Shown here one piece after another: positions 1-5,239 of a stretch of 6,325 nt of DNA. Source of the stretch: Coxiellaceae bacterium UBA6002 (lineage in GTDB: Bacteria; Pseudomonadota; Gammaproteobacteria; UBA6002); assembly GCA_002429595.1 (NCBI GenBank), contig DJAM01000038.1, positions 1-6,325 on the forward strand, read 5' to 3'. The position numbers and the translations under genes are program-made. Under the pieces are notes generated by a model, which made no database searches, had not been told where the DNA came from, and was given only the letters and a program-made list of their open reading frames with translations. Every line of letters begins with the position of its first letter. The stretch's first letter is position 1.

Positions 1-47
1 TGGGTTCCCGCCTGCGCGGGAATAACAGACTGCGCGGGAATTACAAT
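1..47. repeat. GC-rich palindromic repeat, left end
   Basis: A palindrome lies at 5-22: TTCCCGC (5-11), loop CTGC, GCGGGAA (16-22). Bases 4-23 fit the layout NTTCCC-N8-GGGAAT, which resembles the neisserial dRS3-type repeat (ATTCCC-N8-GGGAAT) with one base different at the first position. An 18-bp direct repeat follows: CTGCGCGGGAATAACAGA (12-29) and CTGCGCGGGAATTACAAT (30-47), so the palindrome's right arm is partly duplicated. Bases 1-20 recur as a perfect inverted copy at 6305-6324. The hairpin lies just past the stop codon of the minus-strand binding-protein gene and could slow transcription, but no T-run follows it on that strand, so it is not a clear terminator. Confidence 0.8.
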
Positions 48-52
48 TAGAA

Positions 53-787
53 TTATTTAAAATAAGCCTGTTTAAATTTATTAAGCGATCCATCTTTAAT
101 CATCGACGTAAGCGCATTGTTAATGCTGTTCAACAACATATCGTTGCCTTTTTTAACGGCAATTCCATAACCTTGATCATCAGCTAATTTTTCAGGACTG
201 CCTATCAATTTGAATAAGCCTGTGCTGTAATTAACCCAGTAGCTCGCAGCAGGAGTATCTAACAAAACCACGTCTACTTTACGTTCCGACAATGCAGTCG
301 CTAGAGCTTCATTGGTCAAAAAAGTCACCACTTGAGCTACGTTGCCATATTTTTGTGTAAGGTAAGAGTAAAAAACACTACTTCGAACAGCTCCGATGCG
401 TTTACCTTTTAGATTTTGCAGATCTATGTTGGCACTAGTTAAGGTCATATAACTCATTGTGCTATTGAAATAAGGCTGTGAAAAATCGAATTGAGTTTTC
501 CTCTGATTTGTAATAGAGATTGCACCAATAATGGCATCTACTTTGCCCTGGTTTAAACTGCTAAAGAGAGACTCTAAAGGCATTGGAGTAAAGCTACATT
601 CCGCATTAAGTCGAGCACAAATTGTTTTGGCGACATCAACATCATAACCGTGGATGTAACCAGATTTACTTGAAAATGCAAACGGGGGATAAAAATCAAT
701 TAGACCAAAACGAATCGTAAGTCCATAACTCAGTGATGAGCAACAGCATAAAACGCCAAGCAGTAAAGTAACAAATAATTTTTTCAT
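53..787 (-). CDS. Periplasmic amino-acid-binding protein (SBP_bac_3, ArtJ/HisJ-like)
   Basis: This is a 244-residue solute-binding protein of the polar amino acid ABC importer family. It would capture an amino acid, probably basic, in the periplasm and deliver it to an inner-membrane permease. The signal peptide spans about residues 1-22 (KK, hydrophobic core, cleavage after SYG). It contains CCC but no proper lipobox, so a soluble protein is more likely than a lipoprotein. Visible family landmarks are YPPFAF (33-38), GYDVDVA (47-53), Cys57/Cys64 with the spacing of the disulfide in lysine/arginine/histidine-binding proteins, ITNQRK with Arg96 for the ligand carboxylate, and LLDTPAA with Asp177 for the ligand amino group. 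The loop usually reading GTT is SSV (136-138). An in-frame ATG three codons upstream (796) is possible, but AAGG sits immediately against it, whereas the ATG at 787 has that AAGG at 9 nt. No permease or ATPase gene is adjacent. The family is clear; the exact ligand is not. Confidence 0.92.
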   Translation of the reverse strand: MKKLFVTLLLGVLCCCSSLSYGLTIRFGLIDFYPPFAFSSKSGYIHGYDVDVAKTICARLNAECSFTPMPLESLFSSLNQGKVDAIIGAISITNQRKTQFDFSQPYFNSTMSYMTLTSANIDLQNLKGKRIGAVRSSVFYSYLTQKYGNVAQVVTFLTNEALATALSERKVDVVLLDTPAASYWVNYSTGLFKLIGSPEKLADDQGYGIAVKKGNDMLLNSINNALTSMIKDGSLNKFKQAYFK

Positions 788-832
788 CCCTTTCATCCTT
801 GAACAAATCTAGAATTCTTGTCATTAAATTTT

Positions 833-839
833 ATTATAG
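833..839 (-). promoter_or_regulatory. Candidate -10 element for the amino-acid-binding protein gene
   Basis: The minus strand reads CTATAAT here, a perfect TATAAT preceded by C. A start site about 7 nt downstream would give a leader of roughly 40 nt before the ATG at 787. No good -35 is present at 16-18 nt (the best is TGCAAA), and that position falls inside the adjacent hairpin repeat. This is a prediction from sequence only. Confidence 0.4.
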
Positions 840-842
840 CCT

Positions 843-895
843 ACGTCCGCGACTTGTTTGCAGGATCAAGTTAGCTAGATCCCGCGAACAAGTCT
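843..895. repeat. Imperfect hairpin repeat between binding protein and HdeD genes
   Basis: GACTTGTTTGC (851-861) pairs with GCGAACAAGTC (884-894). After one mismatch, GGATC (863-867) pairs with GATCC (878-882), leaving a 10-nt loop. The outer arms carry the same words (CG-CGACTTG and TCCCGCGAACAAGTC) as the hairpin region at 2408-2462, so both look like copies of one dispersed repeat. It lies downstream of the HdeD stop codon on the minus strand and may help 3' end formation, but no T-run follows. Confidence 0.75.
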
Positions 896-908
896 CGAGA
901 CAACTGTA

Positions 909-1451
909 CTATGCGGTCACAACACCTTTCTTGAAAAAGACCGCTATCATCACTAAAGACCAGCCAGCAAAAATTAAATCAATACCAATAAACAAACCAA
1001 TTACCCAAAGGCTGGAACTTGGCCAGTGCATCAAAATTAAAATACCCAAGATTAAGCTGATTAAGCCATTCAGAAAAAACCAGCCCCAACCTTTAAAACG
1101 TGAGACTAAGGAGCCAATAATTCGAAACAGCCCATTGCTTAAAAAGAATGCTGCAATGAGTAAAGTCAAGGTCGCTAAGGTAATGCCTGGACTATATAGC
1201 ATTAAAAAACCAACCACGATGGTAAATGCTGCGATCACAAGATGTAGCCACAAGTGGTTAGAATTCTTATCGAGAAATGCGGTGATGATATGGATGACCC
1301 CAGCACATAACAATAAAGTGCCAAATACGAACACAGAAGCAATACTTGCTATTACTGGGCTACTCAGTAGAAAAAATCCCCCCACCATCAATAGAATCCC
1401 AAAGATAAGCCAAAAAACCCAATATTTTGGCCTGGTATTTACATCAATCAT
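909..1451 (-). CDS. HdeD-family (DUF308) six-helix membrane protein
   Basis: This is a 180-residue inner-membrane protein of the HdeD/DUF308 family; E. coli HdeD is of similar size and is linked to acid resistance at high cell density. Six hydrophobic segments are visible at about 11-29, 33-60, 68-88, 90-112, 122-142 and 147-172, with short loops. Each pair carries the family's Gly-rich pattern (for example GILLMVGGFFLL, GTLLLCAGVIHI, GLFIGIDLIFAG). The C-terminus is short and basic (FFKKGVVTA). The start is well supported: AGGAGG (1459-1464, read on the minus strand) lies 7 nt before the ATG. It is transcribed divergently from the DUF3298-type gene, and a 112-nt gap separates it from the binding-protein gene downstream. 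The open frame on the opposite strand (799-1455) is basic and low in complexity and is not a gene. Family membership is secure; a role in acid or envelope stress is inferred from E. coli. Confidence 0.92.
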   Translation of the reverse strand: MIDVNTRPKYWVFWLIFGILLMVGGFFLLSSPVIASIASVFVFGTLLLCAGVIHIITAFLDKNSNHLWLHLVIAAFTIVVGFLMLYSPGITLATLTLLIAAFFLSNGLFRIIGSLVSRFKGWGWFFLNGLISLILGILILMHWPSSSLWVIGLFIGIDLIFAGWSLVMIAVFFKKGVVTA

Positions 1452-1479
1452 ATAATGCCCTCCTTTTTCTTATATTAAA

Positions 1480-1486
1480 AATATAG
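1480..1486 (-). promoter_or_regulatory. Candidate -10 element for the HdeD-family gene
   Basis: The minus strand reads CTATATT, 28 nt before the ATG, giving a predicted leader of about 22 nt that includes the AGGAGG site. I see no convincing -35 hexamer at the usual distance. The surrounding sequence is very AT-rich, so a chance match is possible. Confidence 0.3.
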
Positions 1487-1552
1487 CAAAAAGTTAGCTT
1501 AAATTATGATCTACAACCATTATTTACTTGAAGCTAGGAGCTAGAAACTGTC

Positions 1553-1581
1553 TTGACGCTAGCGATAGGAAAGCTCAAAAT
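1553..1581 (+). promoter_or_regulatory. Candidate sigma-70-type promoter for the DUF3298-type gene
   Basis: TTGACG (1553-1558) matches the -35 consensus at five of six positions. It is followed 17 nt later by CAAAAT (1576-1581), which matches the -10 at four of six. A start site near 1588 would leave a leader of about 27 nt before the ATG at 1615. The 8-bp palindrome CGCTAGCG (1557-1564) overlaps the -35 end, and GCTAG words repeat just upstream, so an operator is conceivable but unproven. Confidence 0.35.
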
Positions 1582-1614
1582 ATATCGTTAGATATTAACT
1601 ACAAGGTAAAGACA

Positions 1615-2397
1615 ATGAAAAAATTAATTACAACTATGAGCTTACTTTTTACTACTTCCATCTTTGCCAACAGCCCCCTGCATTTTGACAACAAACAAAT
1701 AACTTTAAATAGTAATCAGCCAAAATATTCGGTAGTTTTAAACTATCCACAGATTTCAAATCCAGCGACACCAAGCGAAAAGAAATTCAACCAGCTTGCC
1801 AAAAAATGGGCATTAGACAATTTAGAAACCTTTAAAAAATCCGTGTCTGAAAATTCACAATATCCGATTCCAAAAGATTTACAAGCAGCGGGTAGCACAT
1901 TAAATGTGACTTATGACTTAACATCTTTAGAACCCGCTAAGCTTGTTAGCTTACGGTTGAGTAATGATACCTCGATGGCAGGTGCCGCACATCCGAGCCA
2001 TAAATATTCAGCATATAACTATGACCTCACCAAGAATAAAGTTGTAACGCTTGCTTCTTTATTCAAGAATGAATCAGCGGCACTCGAAAAAATCTCAAAA
2101 ATTGCGACACAACGGGTCACCACTCAACTCAAAGAAAATCCCAACGGCGGAAATAATGTTGAAGTCTTTAGCGATGGGTTGACTCCAGCCGCTAAAAATT
2201 ATCAAGTATGGAATATTGTGAAGAATGGGATGCAAATAACATTCAATGAATATCAAGTTGCGGCTTATGTTTATGGGCCACAAGCAATTACCTTGTCGTT
2301 TGATGAAATTAAAGACTCACTCAAAGCAGATACTCCTCTAGCAAAATGTCTTGCTAATAATAATTGTGACATTAAGGTATTTGCTCCTAGCAAATAA
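1615..2397 (+). CDS. Exported DUF3298-domain protein (RsiV/PdaC-like fold)
   Basis: This is a 260-residue protein with an 18-residue Sec signal peptide (MKKLI, hydrophobic core, cleavage after IFA), so it is probably periplasmic. The N-terminal part (about 25-110) resembles the DUF4163 domain that usually precedes DUF3298. The C-terminal part has the DUF3298 hallmarks: AGAAHPSHKYSAYNYDL followed by LASLF, then ITFNEYQVAAYVYGP and a final strand with LSFDEIK. In Bacillus RsiV this domain binds lysozyme, and related domains accompany peptidoglycan deacetylases. Unlike RsiV there is no transmembrane anchor or anti-sigma region here, so the function is unknown. The only two cysteines of the mature chain, Cys245 and Cys251, form a CX5C pair near the C-terminus that could make a disulfide. 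The start was chosen at ATG 1615 because AAGG (1603-1606) lies 8 nt upstream and the signal peptide begins there; an in-frame TTG at 1528 would add 29 residues and bury it. Confidence 0.85.
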   Translation: MKKLITTMSLLFTTSIFANSPLHFDNKQITLNSNQPKYSVVLNYPQISNPATPSEKKFNQLAKKWALDNLETFKKSVSENSQYPIPKDLQAAGSTLNVTYDLTSLEPAKLVSLRLSNDTSMAGAAHPSHKYSAYNYDLTKNKVVTLASLFKNESAALEKISKIATQRVTTQLKENPNGGNNVEVFSDGLTPAAKNYQVWNIVKNGMQITFNEYQVAAYVYGPQAITLSFDEIKDSLKADTPLAKCLANNNCDIKVFAPSK

Positions 2398-2407
2398 AAA
2401 TCGCCAT

Positions 2408-2462
2408 CGTCCCGCGACTTGGAAGTCGCCGACGTCCCGCGAACAAGTCACGGGACGTCGGC
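2408..2462. repeat. Double hairpin repeat after the DUF3298-type gene
   Basis: Two adjacent hairpins are visible. The first pairs GCGACTT (2414-2420) with AAGTCGC (2423-2429). The second has a perfect 12-bp stem, GCCGACGTCCCG (2428-2439) and CGGGACGTCGGC (2451-2462), around an 11-nt loop. The stems share bases 2428-2429, so both cannot form completely at once. Words CGTCCCGCGACTTG and TCCCGCGAACAAGTC recur at 843-895. No T-run follows on either strand, so factor-independent termination is doubtful, but the RNA hairpin could protect the 3' end of the upstream message. Confidence 0.8.
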
Positions 2463-2485
2463 TGGAAAATAAACATTATCTTTTT

Positions 2486-2492
2486 CTATACT
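2486..2492 (+). promoter_or_regulatory. Candidate sigma-S-like -10 (CTATACT) for the DUF3775-hydrolase operon
   Basis: CTATACT matches the sigma-S-type extended -10 element. Initiation near 2499 would leave only about 13 nt of leader, with the AGGAG site (2501-2505) at its very 5' end. That is short but workable. No clear -35 is seen. The same heptamer appears before the DUF883-type gene at 4255. Confidence 0.35.
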
Positions 2493-2511
2493 TTTTATAA
2501 AGGAGAGAAAG

Positions 2512-2907
2512 ATGGAGTTAAATATCAATCCCGACATTGTTTGCGCAATAATATCTAGGGCGAAAGAATTCTTCGCTAAAGAAGAGGTCGCCTTCCCGAA
2601 TGATCCGGGCGATGATGATCAAAATGATGATTGGTACTTTGCACTTTTTGAAGATTATAAACATGATCTTACTTTCGCTGAGCTACAAACCAGAATCAGA
2701 GATCTAGAACCCGATCAGCAAGCCGCTCTAGTAGCAATCTTCTGGATAGGACGGGGTGATTTTGATGGCAAGGAGTGGGACGATGCTTTTAATCAAGCAA
2801 AAGAAAGTTGGAATAAACGGACACCGGAATATTTATTATCCAAGCCATTGCTACCAAGTTATCTTGAGGAAGGTCTCAATCAACTAGGATATCATTGCGA
2901 TCAATAA
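2512..2907 (+). CDS. DUF3775-type cytosolic protein
   Basis: This is a 131-residue acidic protein without a signal peptide or membrane segment. It matches my memory of the DUF3775 family across its length: an N-terminal helix starting with INPDIVCAIISRAKEF, an acidic insert (DPGDDDQNDD, 31-40), FEDYKHDLTFAEL, then RIRDLEPDQQAALVAIFWIGRGDF (61-84) with the invariant-looking RGDF...EW, and the C-terminal block YLLSKPLLPSYLEEGL (107-122). The family has no established function known to me. AGGAG (2501-2505) lies 6 nt before the ATG. Only 23 nt separate its stop codon from the secreted hydrolase gene, so the two are probably cotranscribed. Why a cytosolic acidic protein would be paired with an exported hydrolase is unclear. 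Confidence 0.85.
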   Translation: MELNINPDIVCAIISRAKEFFAKEEVAFPNDPGDDDQNDDWYFALFEDYKHDLTFAELQTRIRDLEPDQQAALVAIFWIGRGDFDGKEWDDAFNQAKESWNKRTPEYLLSKPLLPSYLEEGLNQLGYHCDQ

Positions 2908-2920
2908 ACAGAAGGCATCA

Positions 2921-2926
2921 AGGAGG
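2921..2926 (+). promoter_or_regulatory. Ribosome binding site that decides the hydrolase start
   Basis: AGGAGG lies 4 nt before the ATG at 2931. A second ATG at 2927 touches the site directly and would encode only eight residues in another frame. The in-frame TTG at 2895 lies inside the previous gene and has no such site. This fixes the start at 2931, although the 4-nt spacing is on the short side. Confidence 0.7.
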
Positions 2927-2930
2927 ATGT

Positions 2931-4214
2931 ATGTTTGCGGGCAAATTTCTTAAAATTATCGCCGTTGCTACTTGCCTATTTTGCAACTCTAGTTTTGCAT
3001 CTGATTGGTATGAGAATCTGATTTTTAAAAATCCGAGTTTTTCTTATGAATTTATTCGCACCATTGGTTATAGTGTTTCAGGTGGCGCTGATATAGGCGA
3101 ATCGATTTCAACCGCACGCAATATCCCAAACGGCGACATTATACGATGGTACGCACAATGGTATATGTTAGGTGATCGACTTTACCGCTTAGCAGACAAC
3201 TTTAAAGCAAATCACAACAACACTTCCGCTCAAGAAGCTTACTTACGTGCTTCAAATTACTATCGAACTGCTAGCTTTTATATGGATGCGCCCAAGCTTA
3301 GACCAAGAGCAATTGATGCTTGGCAGCGCAGTCGTTTGTCATTTTTACGAGCCATTACTGACTTGCCATATATTCGGACGGTTCGGATTCCCTATGGCAA
3401 GACAACACTACCCGGCTACTTTATCCAATCAAAAATACCAAATGCACCACTCATCATTGTGAATACCGGTTTTGATGGCACAGCAGAGGAACTTTATTTT
3501 GAAACAGGCCTTGCCGCACATAAAAGAGGCTACCATGTATTACTCATTGAAGGTCCGGGCCAGGGTGAAATGATTAAACAACAGCACATCCCATTTCGTT
3601 ATGATTGGGAAAAAGTCATCTCTCCGGTTATCGACTTCACCAATCGTTTACCAAATGTAGATCACAATCGAATTGCACTCATGGGTATCAGCATGGGCGG
3701 CTACTTAGCTGCACGCGCGGCAGCGTTTGATCCGAGAATTAAAGCTGTCATTTTAAATCCTGGTGTTTATAGCATGTTTGACAGCTTAAAAGTCAGCTTA
3801 ACAGATGAACTAATTAACCTTGCGAAAACTGACCCTAATAAGTTCAACAAAATTATCGAACAACAAATGGCAAAGGATGTTAATGCCAACTGGTTTTTCA
3901 ACAATGCTATGTGGGTATTTAATGTGAATTCTCCAGCTGCGGTACTAGATGCACTGAGACCCTATAATACCGCTAATATTCTAAAGAGAATAAAATCCCC
4001 GGTTTTAGTGGTTGATAGCATCAGCGACCAATTTATGAAAGACCAGCCACAACAAGTCTATCAACAGTTAACTTCTCCCAAGACACTACTCGTTTTTGGA
4101 ACACAGGGGGCAGCACAAGCCCATTGTCAAATGGGAGCTATTGCTATTTCCAATGAGAAAATTTACAACTGGCTGGACCAAACCTTCAATTGGCATCCAG
4201 TAATGATCAATTAA
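2931..4214 (+). CDS. Secreted alpha/beta hydrolase (FrsA/DUF1100-like esterase family)
   Basis: This is a 427-residue serine hydrolase with a Sec signal peptide (about 1-23, cleavage after SSFA), so it acts in the periplasm or outside the cell. A mostly helical N-terminal region (about 24-150) precedes the hydrolase fold, as in the FrsA / 2,6-dihydroxypseudooxynicotine hydrolase branch. Motifs in order are NTGFDGTAEELY (178-189), the likely oxyanion-hole segment; EGPGQGE (207-213), characteristic of this branch; the nucleophile elbow GISMGG with Ser254; DSISDQF with Asp366 as probable acid; and AHCQMG with His398. The triad is therefore complete and the protein is probably active. The substrate cannot be read from the sequence; a carboxylic ester is most likely, and a C-C or peptide bond cannot be excluded. 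It is the second gene after the DUF3775-type gene and is followed by about 100 nt without a clear terminator. Confidence 0.9.
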   Translation: MFAGKFLKIIAVATCLFCNSSFASDWYENLIFKNPSFSYEFIRTIGYSVSGGADIGESISTARNIPNGDIIRWYAQWYMLGDRLYRLADNFKANHNNTSAQEAYLRASNYYRTASFYMDAPKLRPRAIDAWQRSRLSFLRAITDLPYIRTVRIPYGKTTLPGYFIQSKIPNAPLIIVNTGFDGTAEELYFETGLAAHKRGYHVLLIEGPGQGEMIKQQHIPFRYDWEKVISPVIDFTNRLPNVDHNRIALMGISMGGYLAARAAAFDPRIKAVILNPGVYSMFDSLKVSLTDELINLAKTDPNKFNKIIEQQMAKDVNANWFFNNAMWVFNVNSPAAVLDALRPYNTANILKRIKSPVLVVDSISDQFMKDQPQQVYQQLTSPKTLLVFGTQGAAQAHCQMGAIAISNEKIYNWLDQTFNWHPVMIN

Positions 4215-4254
4215 AGAAGAATAGGTAGCGTAGGTGCAACCCAAGACCCATGTA

Positions 4255-4261
4255 CTATACT
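4255..4261 (+). promoter_or_regulatory. Candidate sigma-S-like -10 (CTATACT) for the YqjD-E-K-like operon
   Basis: CTATACT followed by AACAA resembles the sigma-S-type -10 element. Initiation near 4268 would give a leader of about 50 nt before the ATG at 4318. The -35 region is poorly defined. In E. coli the homologous DUF883 genes elaB and yqjD are reported to be stationary-phase (RpoS) genes, which makes this match more credible than composition alone would suggest. Confidence 0.45.
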
Positions 4262-4317
4262 AACAATTGGAATAGCATCTGTAGATTGCTTTTTTGAAAC
4301 AATTGGAGGTTATAATT

Positions 4318-4560
4318 ATGGCAAGCCAAAATCCTTCTAGCTTACACGCTCGTCGAGTACGTGAAGCAGAAAGTGCAAGCAATGAAGCTGAATTAACTGA
4401 ACGCGCTGGTGACGTTCTTAAAGATACATTCAATGAACTTAAAGATCGTAGCGAAGACGTTAAAGCAACAGTTAAAGAGTATGTTCATCAAAAACCTTTT
4501 AAAGCCCTCGGAATTGCAATGCTTTCTGGCATGGCTCTAGCATTATTGATGAGACGATAA
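4318..4560 (+). CDS. DUF883 family (ElaB/YqjD-like) C-tail-anchored membrane protein
   Basis: This is an 80-residue protein of the DUF883 family. Residues 1-55 are charged and helical, probably coiled coil, rich in Glu, Lys and Ala. The signature VHQKPFKALGIA (56-67) leads into a single C-terminal membrane helix (about 61-78) that ends in RR, as is standard for the family. E. coli YqjD and ElaB are inner-membrane proteins that bind ribosomes in stationary phase through the soluble part; the same role is plausible here. The start at 4318 has GGAGG (4305-4309) at 8 nt. An upstream in-frame TTG (4294) lacks a site and would add eight residues absent from the usual family length. A 15-nt gap leads to the YqjE-like gene, giving the order yqjD-yqjE-yqjK known from enterobacteria. 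Confidence 0.93.
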   Translation: MASQNPSSLHARRVREAESASNEAELTERAGDVLKDTFNELKDRSEDVKATVKEYVHQKPFKALGIAMLSGMALALLMRR

Positions 4561-4575
4561 GGTATTATTTAAGTC

Positions 4576-4971
4576 ATGACTCACGAAAAACTAGAGAATT
4601 CTTCTTTACTAAGCGCGATCGAGAATATCTGGAAGAATTCTCTAGGTGTTGTCAATGATATTTTCAAACTATTTAAACTTGAAGTAAAACTCGCAGGACG
4701 CAGTCTAGCAATCATTTTGATGCTAATCGCCATTGCGTCATTGCTTTTAATTTCAAGCTGGTTCGCTCTATTAGGAGCGTTTGCTACCTGGCTAACTGTT
4801 GTTCATTTTACGCTGATTCAAGCTTTACTTATCGTCGCTGCAATCAACTTTATCATTGCGATCTTTCTAGCTTTTTACATTGCTCGAATTTCTTCAAACT
4901 TGCAGTTCAACGAAACTCGTAAGCAACTATCAATAAGGAGTCAAAATGAGAAAAATACACCAACAAATTGA
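4576..4971 (+). CDS. YqjE-like two-helix membrane protein (phage-holin 3_6 superfamily)
   Basis: This is a 131-residue membrane protein with an N-terminal amphipathic stretch (about 10-42, including LGVVNDIFKLFKLEVKLAGRS), two long hydrophobic segments at about 44-73 and 79-103, and a polar C-terminal tail. This layout matches the YqjE-like family, which databases place in a putative holin superfamily, although a lytic role is not expected. Placement directly after a DUF883 gene and before a YqjK-like gene supports the assignment. The upstream ribosome site is weak: the only AAGG (4559-4562) overlaps the previous stop codon and lies 13 nt from the ATG. Translation may therefore depend partly on ribosomes finishing the upstream gene. 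Its last 26 nt overlap the start of the next gene. Confidence 0.85.
   Translation: MTHEKLENSSLLSAIENIWKNSLGVVNDIFKLFKLEVKLAGRSLAIILMLIAIASLLLISSWFALLGAFATWLTVVHFTLIQALLIVAAINFIIAIFLAFYIARISSNLQFNETRKQLSIRSQNEKNTPTN
4935..4940 (+). promoter_or_regulatory. Ribosome binding site inside the YqjE-like gene
   Basis: AAGGAG lies 5 nt before the ATG at 4946 and within the coding sequence of the YqjE-like gene. It encodes part of SIRSQ in that frame. It is the strongest ribosome site in this operon and supports genuine translation of the overlapping small gene. Confidence 0.75.
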
Positions 4972-5239
4972 GACTCAAAAACATGCGATAAATGATCGCA
5001 AGAGATCCATTAACAGAGACTATAAAGTTATTAAAAATAAAGCATCAAACTTGAGCTTAACTGCCTTAGGCTTTTTTGCAGCTGGCTTTATACTTCTGCC
5101 ACGCAAAATGCGTTTATTACGGTTAGCGTTTAAAACGTTTACTGTGTTAACGACAGCGAGACAGTTTTTAGAGCTATTACCACATTCAGGTGAAATTGAA
5201 GAAAAAGGTAATCTCCAAACGAGGCGTAGACGTAGCTAA
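4946..5239 (+). CDS. YqjK-like small membrane protein
   Basis: This is a 97-residue basic protein. Residues 1-33 are polar and probably helical (HQQIETQKHAINDRKRSINRD), followed by one clear hydrophobic segment at about 35-52 and a second amphipathic helix at about 55-78. The tail is charged and ends RRRRS. E. coli YqjK has nearly the same length and the same plan: a Gln/Arg-rich N-terminal helix, a membrane segment, then a basic helix. Its gene also sits last in yqjD-yqjE-yqjK. Direct sequence similarity is modest, so the assignment leans on position and layout. The gene overlaps the YqjE-like gene by 26 nt in a different frame, starting from a strong internal ribosome site. Its TAA is immediately followed by the stop codon of the convergent dehydrogenase gene. 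Confidence 0.8.
   Translation: MRKIHQQIETQKHAINDRKRSINRDYKVIKNKASNLSLTALGFFAAGFILLPRKMRLLRLAFKTFTVLTTARQFLELLPHSGEIEEKGNLQTRRRRS

Noticed and set aside
53..787. Lipoprotein signal in the amino-acid-binding protein (CCC in the signal peptide)
   Set aside because: The residues before the cysteines (GVL) do not fit a lipobox, which needs Gly, Ala or Ser before Cys, and a good signal peptidase I site follows.
851..894. Factor-independent terminator for the HdeD-family gene
   Set aside because: The hairpin is real but no T-run follows on the minus strand, and its arms match a dispersed repeat elsewhere in the window.
799..1455. A 218-codon open frame on the plus strand opposite the HdeD-family gene
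   Set aside because: It is the mirror of a strongly supported membrane protein, starts in non-coding repeat sequence, has a basic composition with no domain, and lacks a ribosome site.
2095..2283. A 62-codon minus-strand open frame inside the DUF3298-type gene
   Set aside because: It has no ribosome site or recognisable motif and lies fully within a well-supported gene.
2927..2953. An eight-codon frame (MYVCGQIS) starting at an ATG next to AGGAGG
   Set aside because: The ribosome site touches the ATG with no spacing, so initiation at 2931 is far more likely. A leader peptide cannot be excluded but nothing supports it.
3247..3462. A 71-codon plus-strand open frame inside the hydrolase gene
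   Set aside because: It is an alternative frame of a clear alpha/beta hydrolase and has no ribosome site or domain.
4576..4971. Phage holin and evidence of a prophage
   Set aside because: The holin-superfamily label reflects two membrane helices only. The YqjD/YqjK-like neighbours and the lack of lysis or phage genes point to a housekeeping stress operon.
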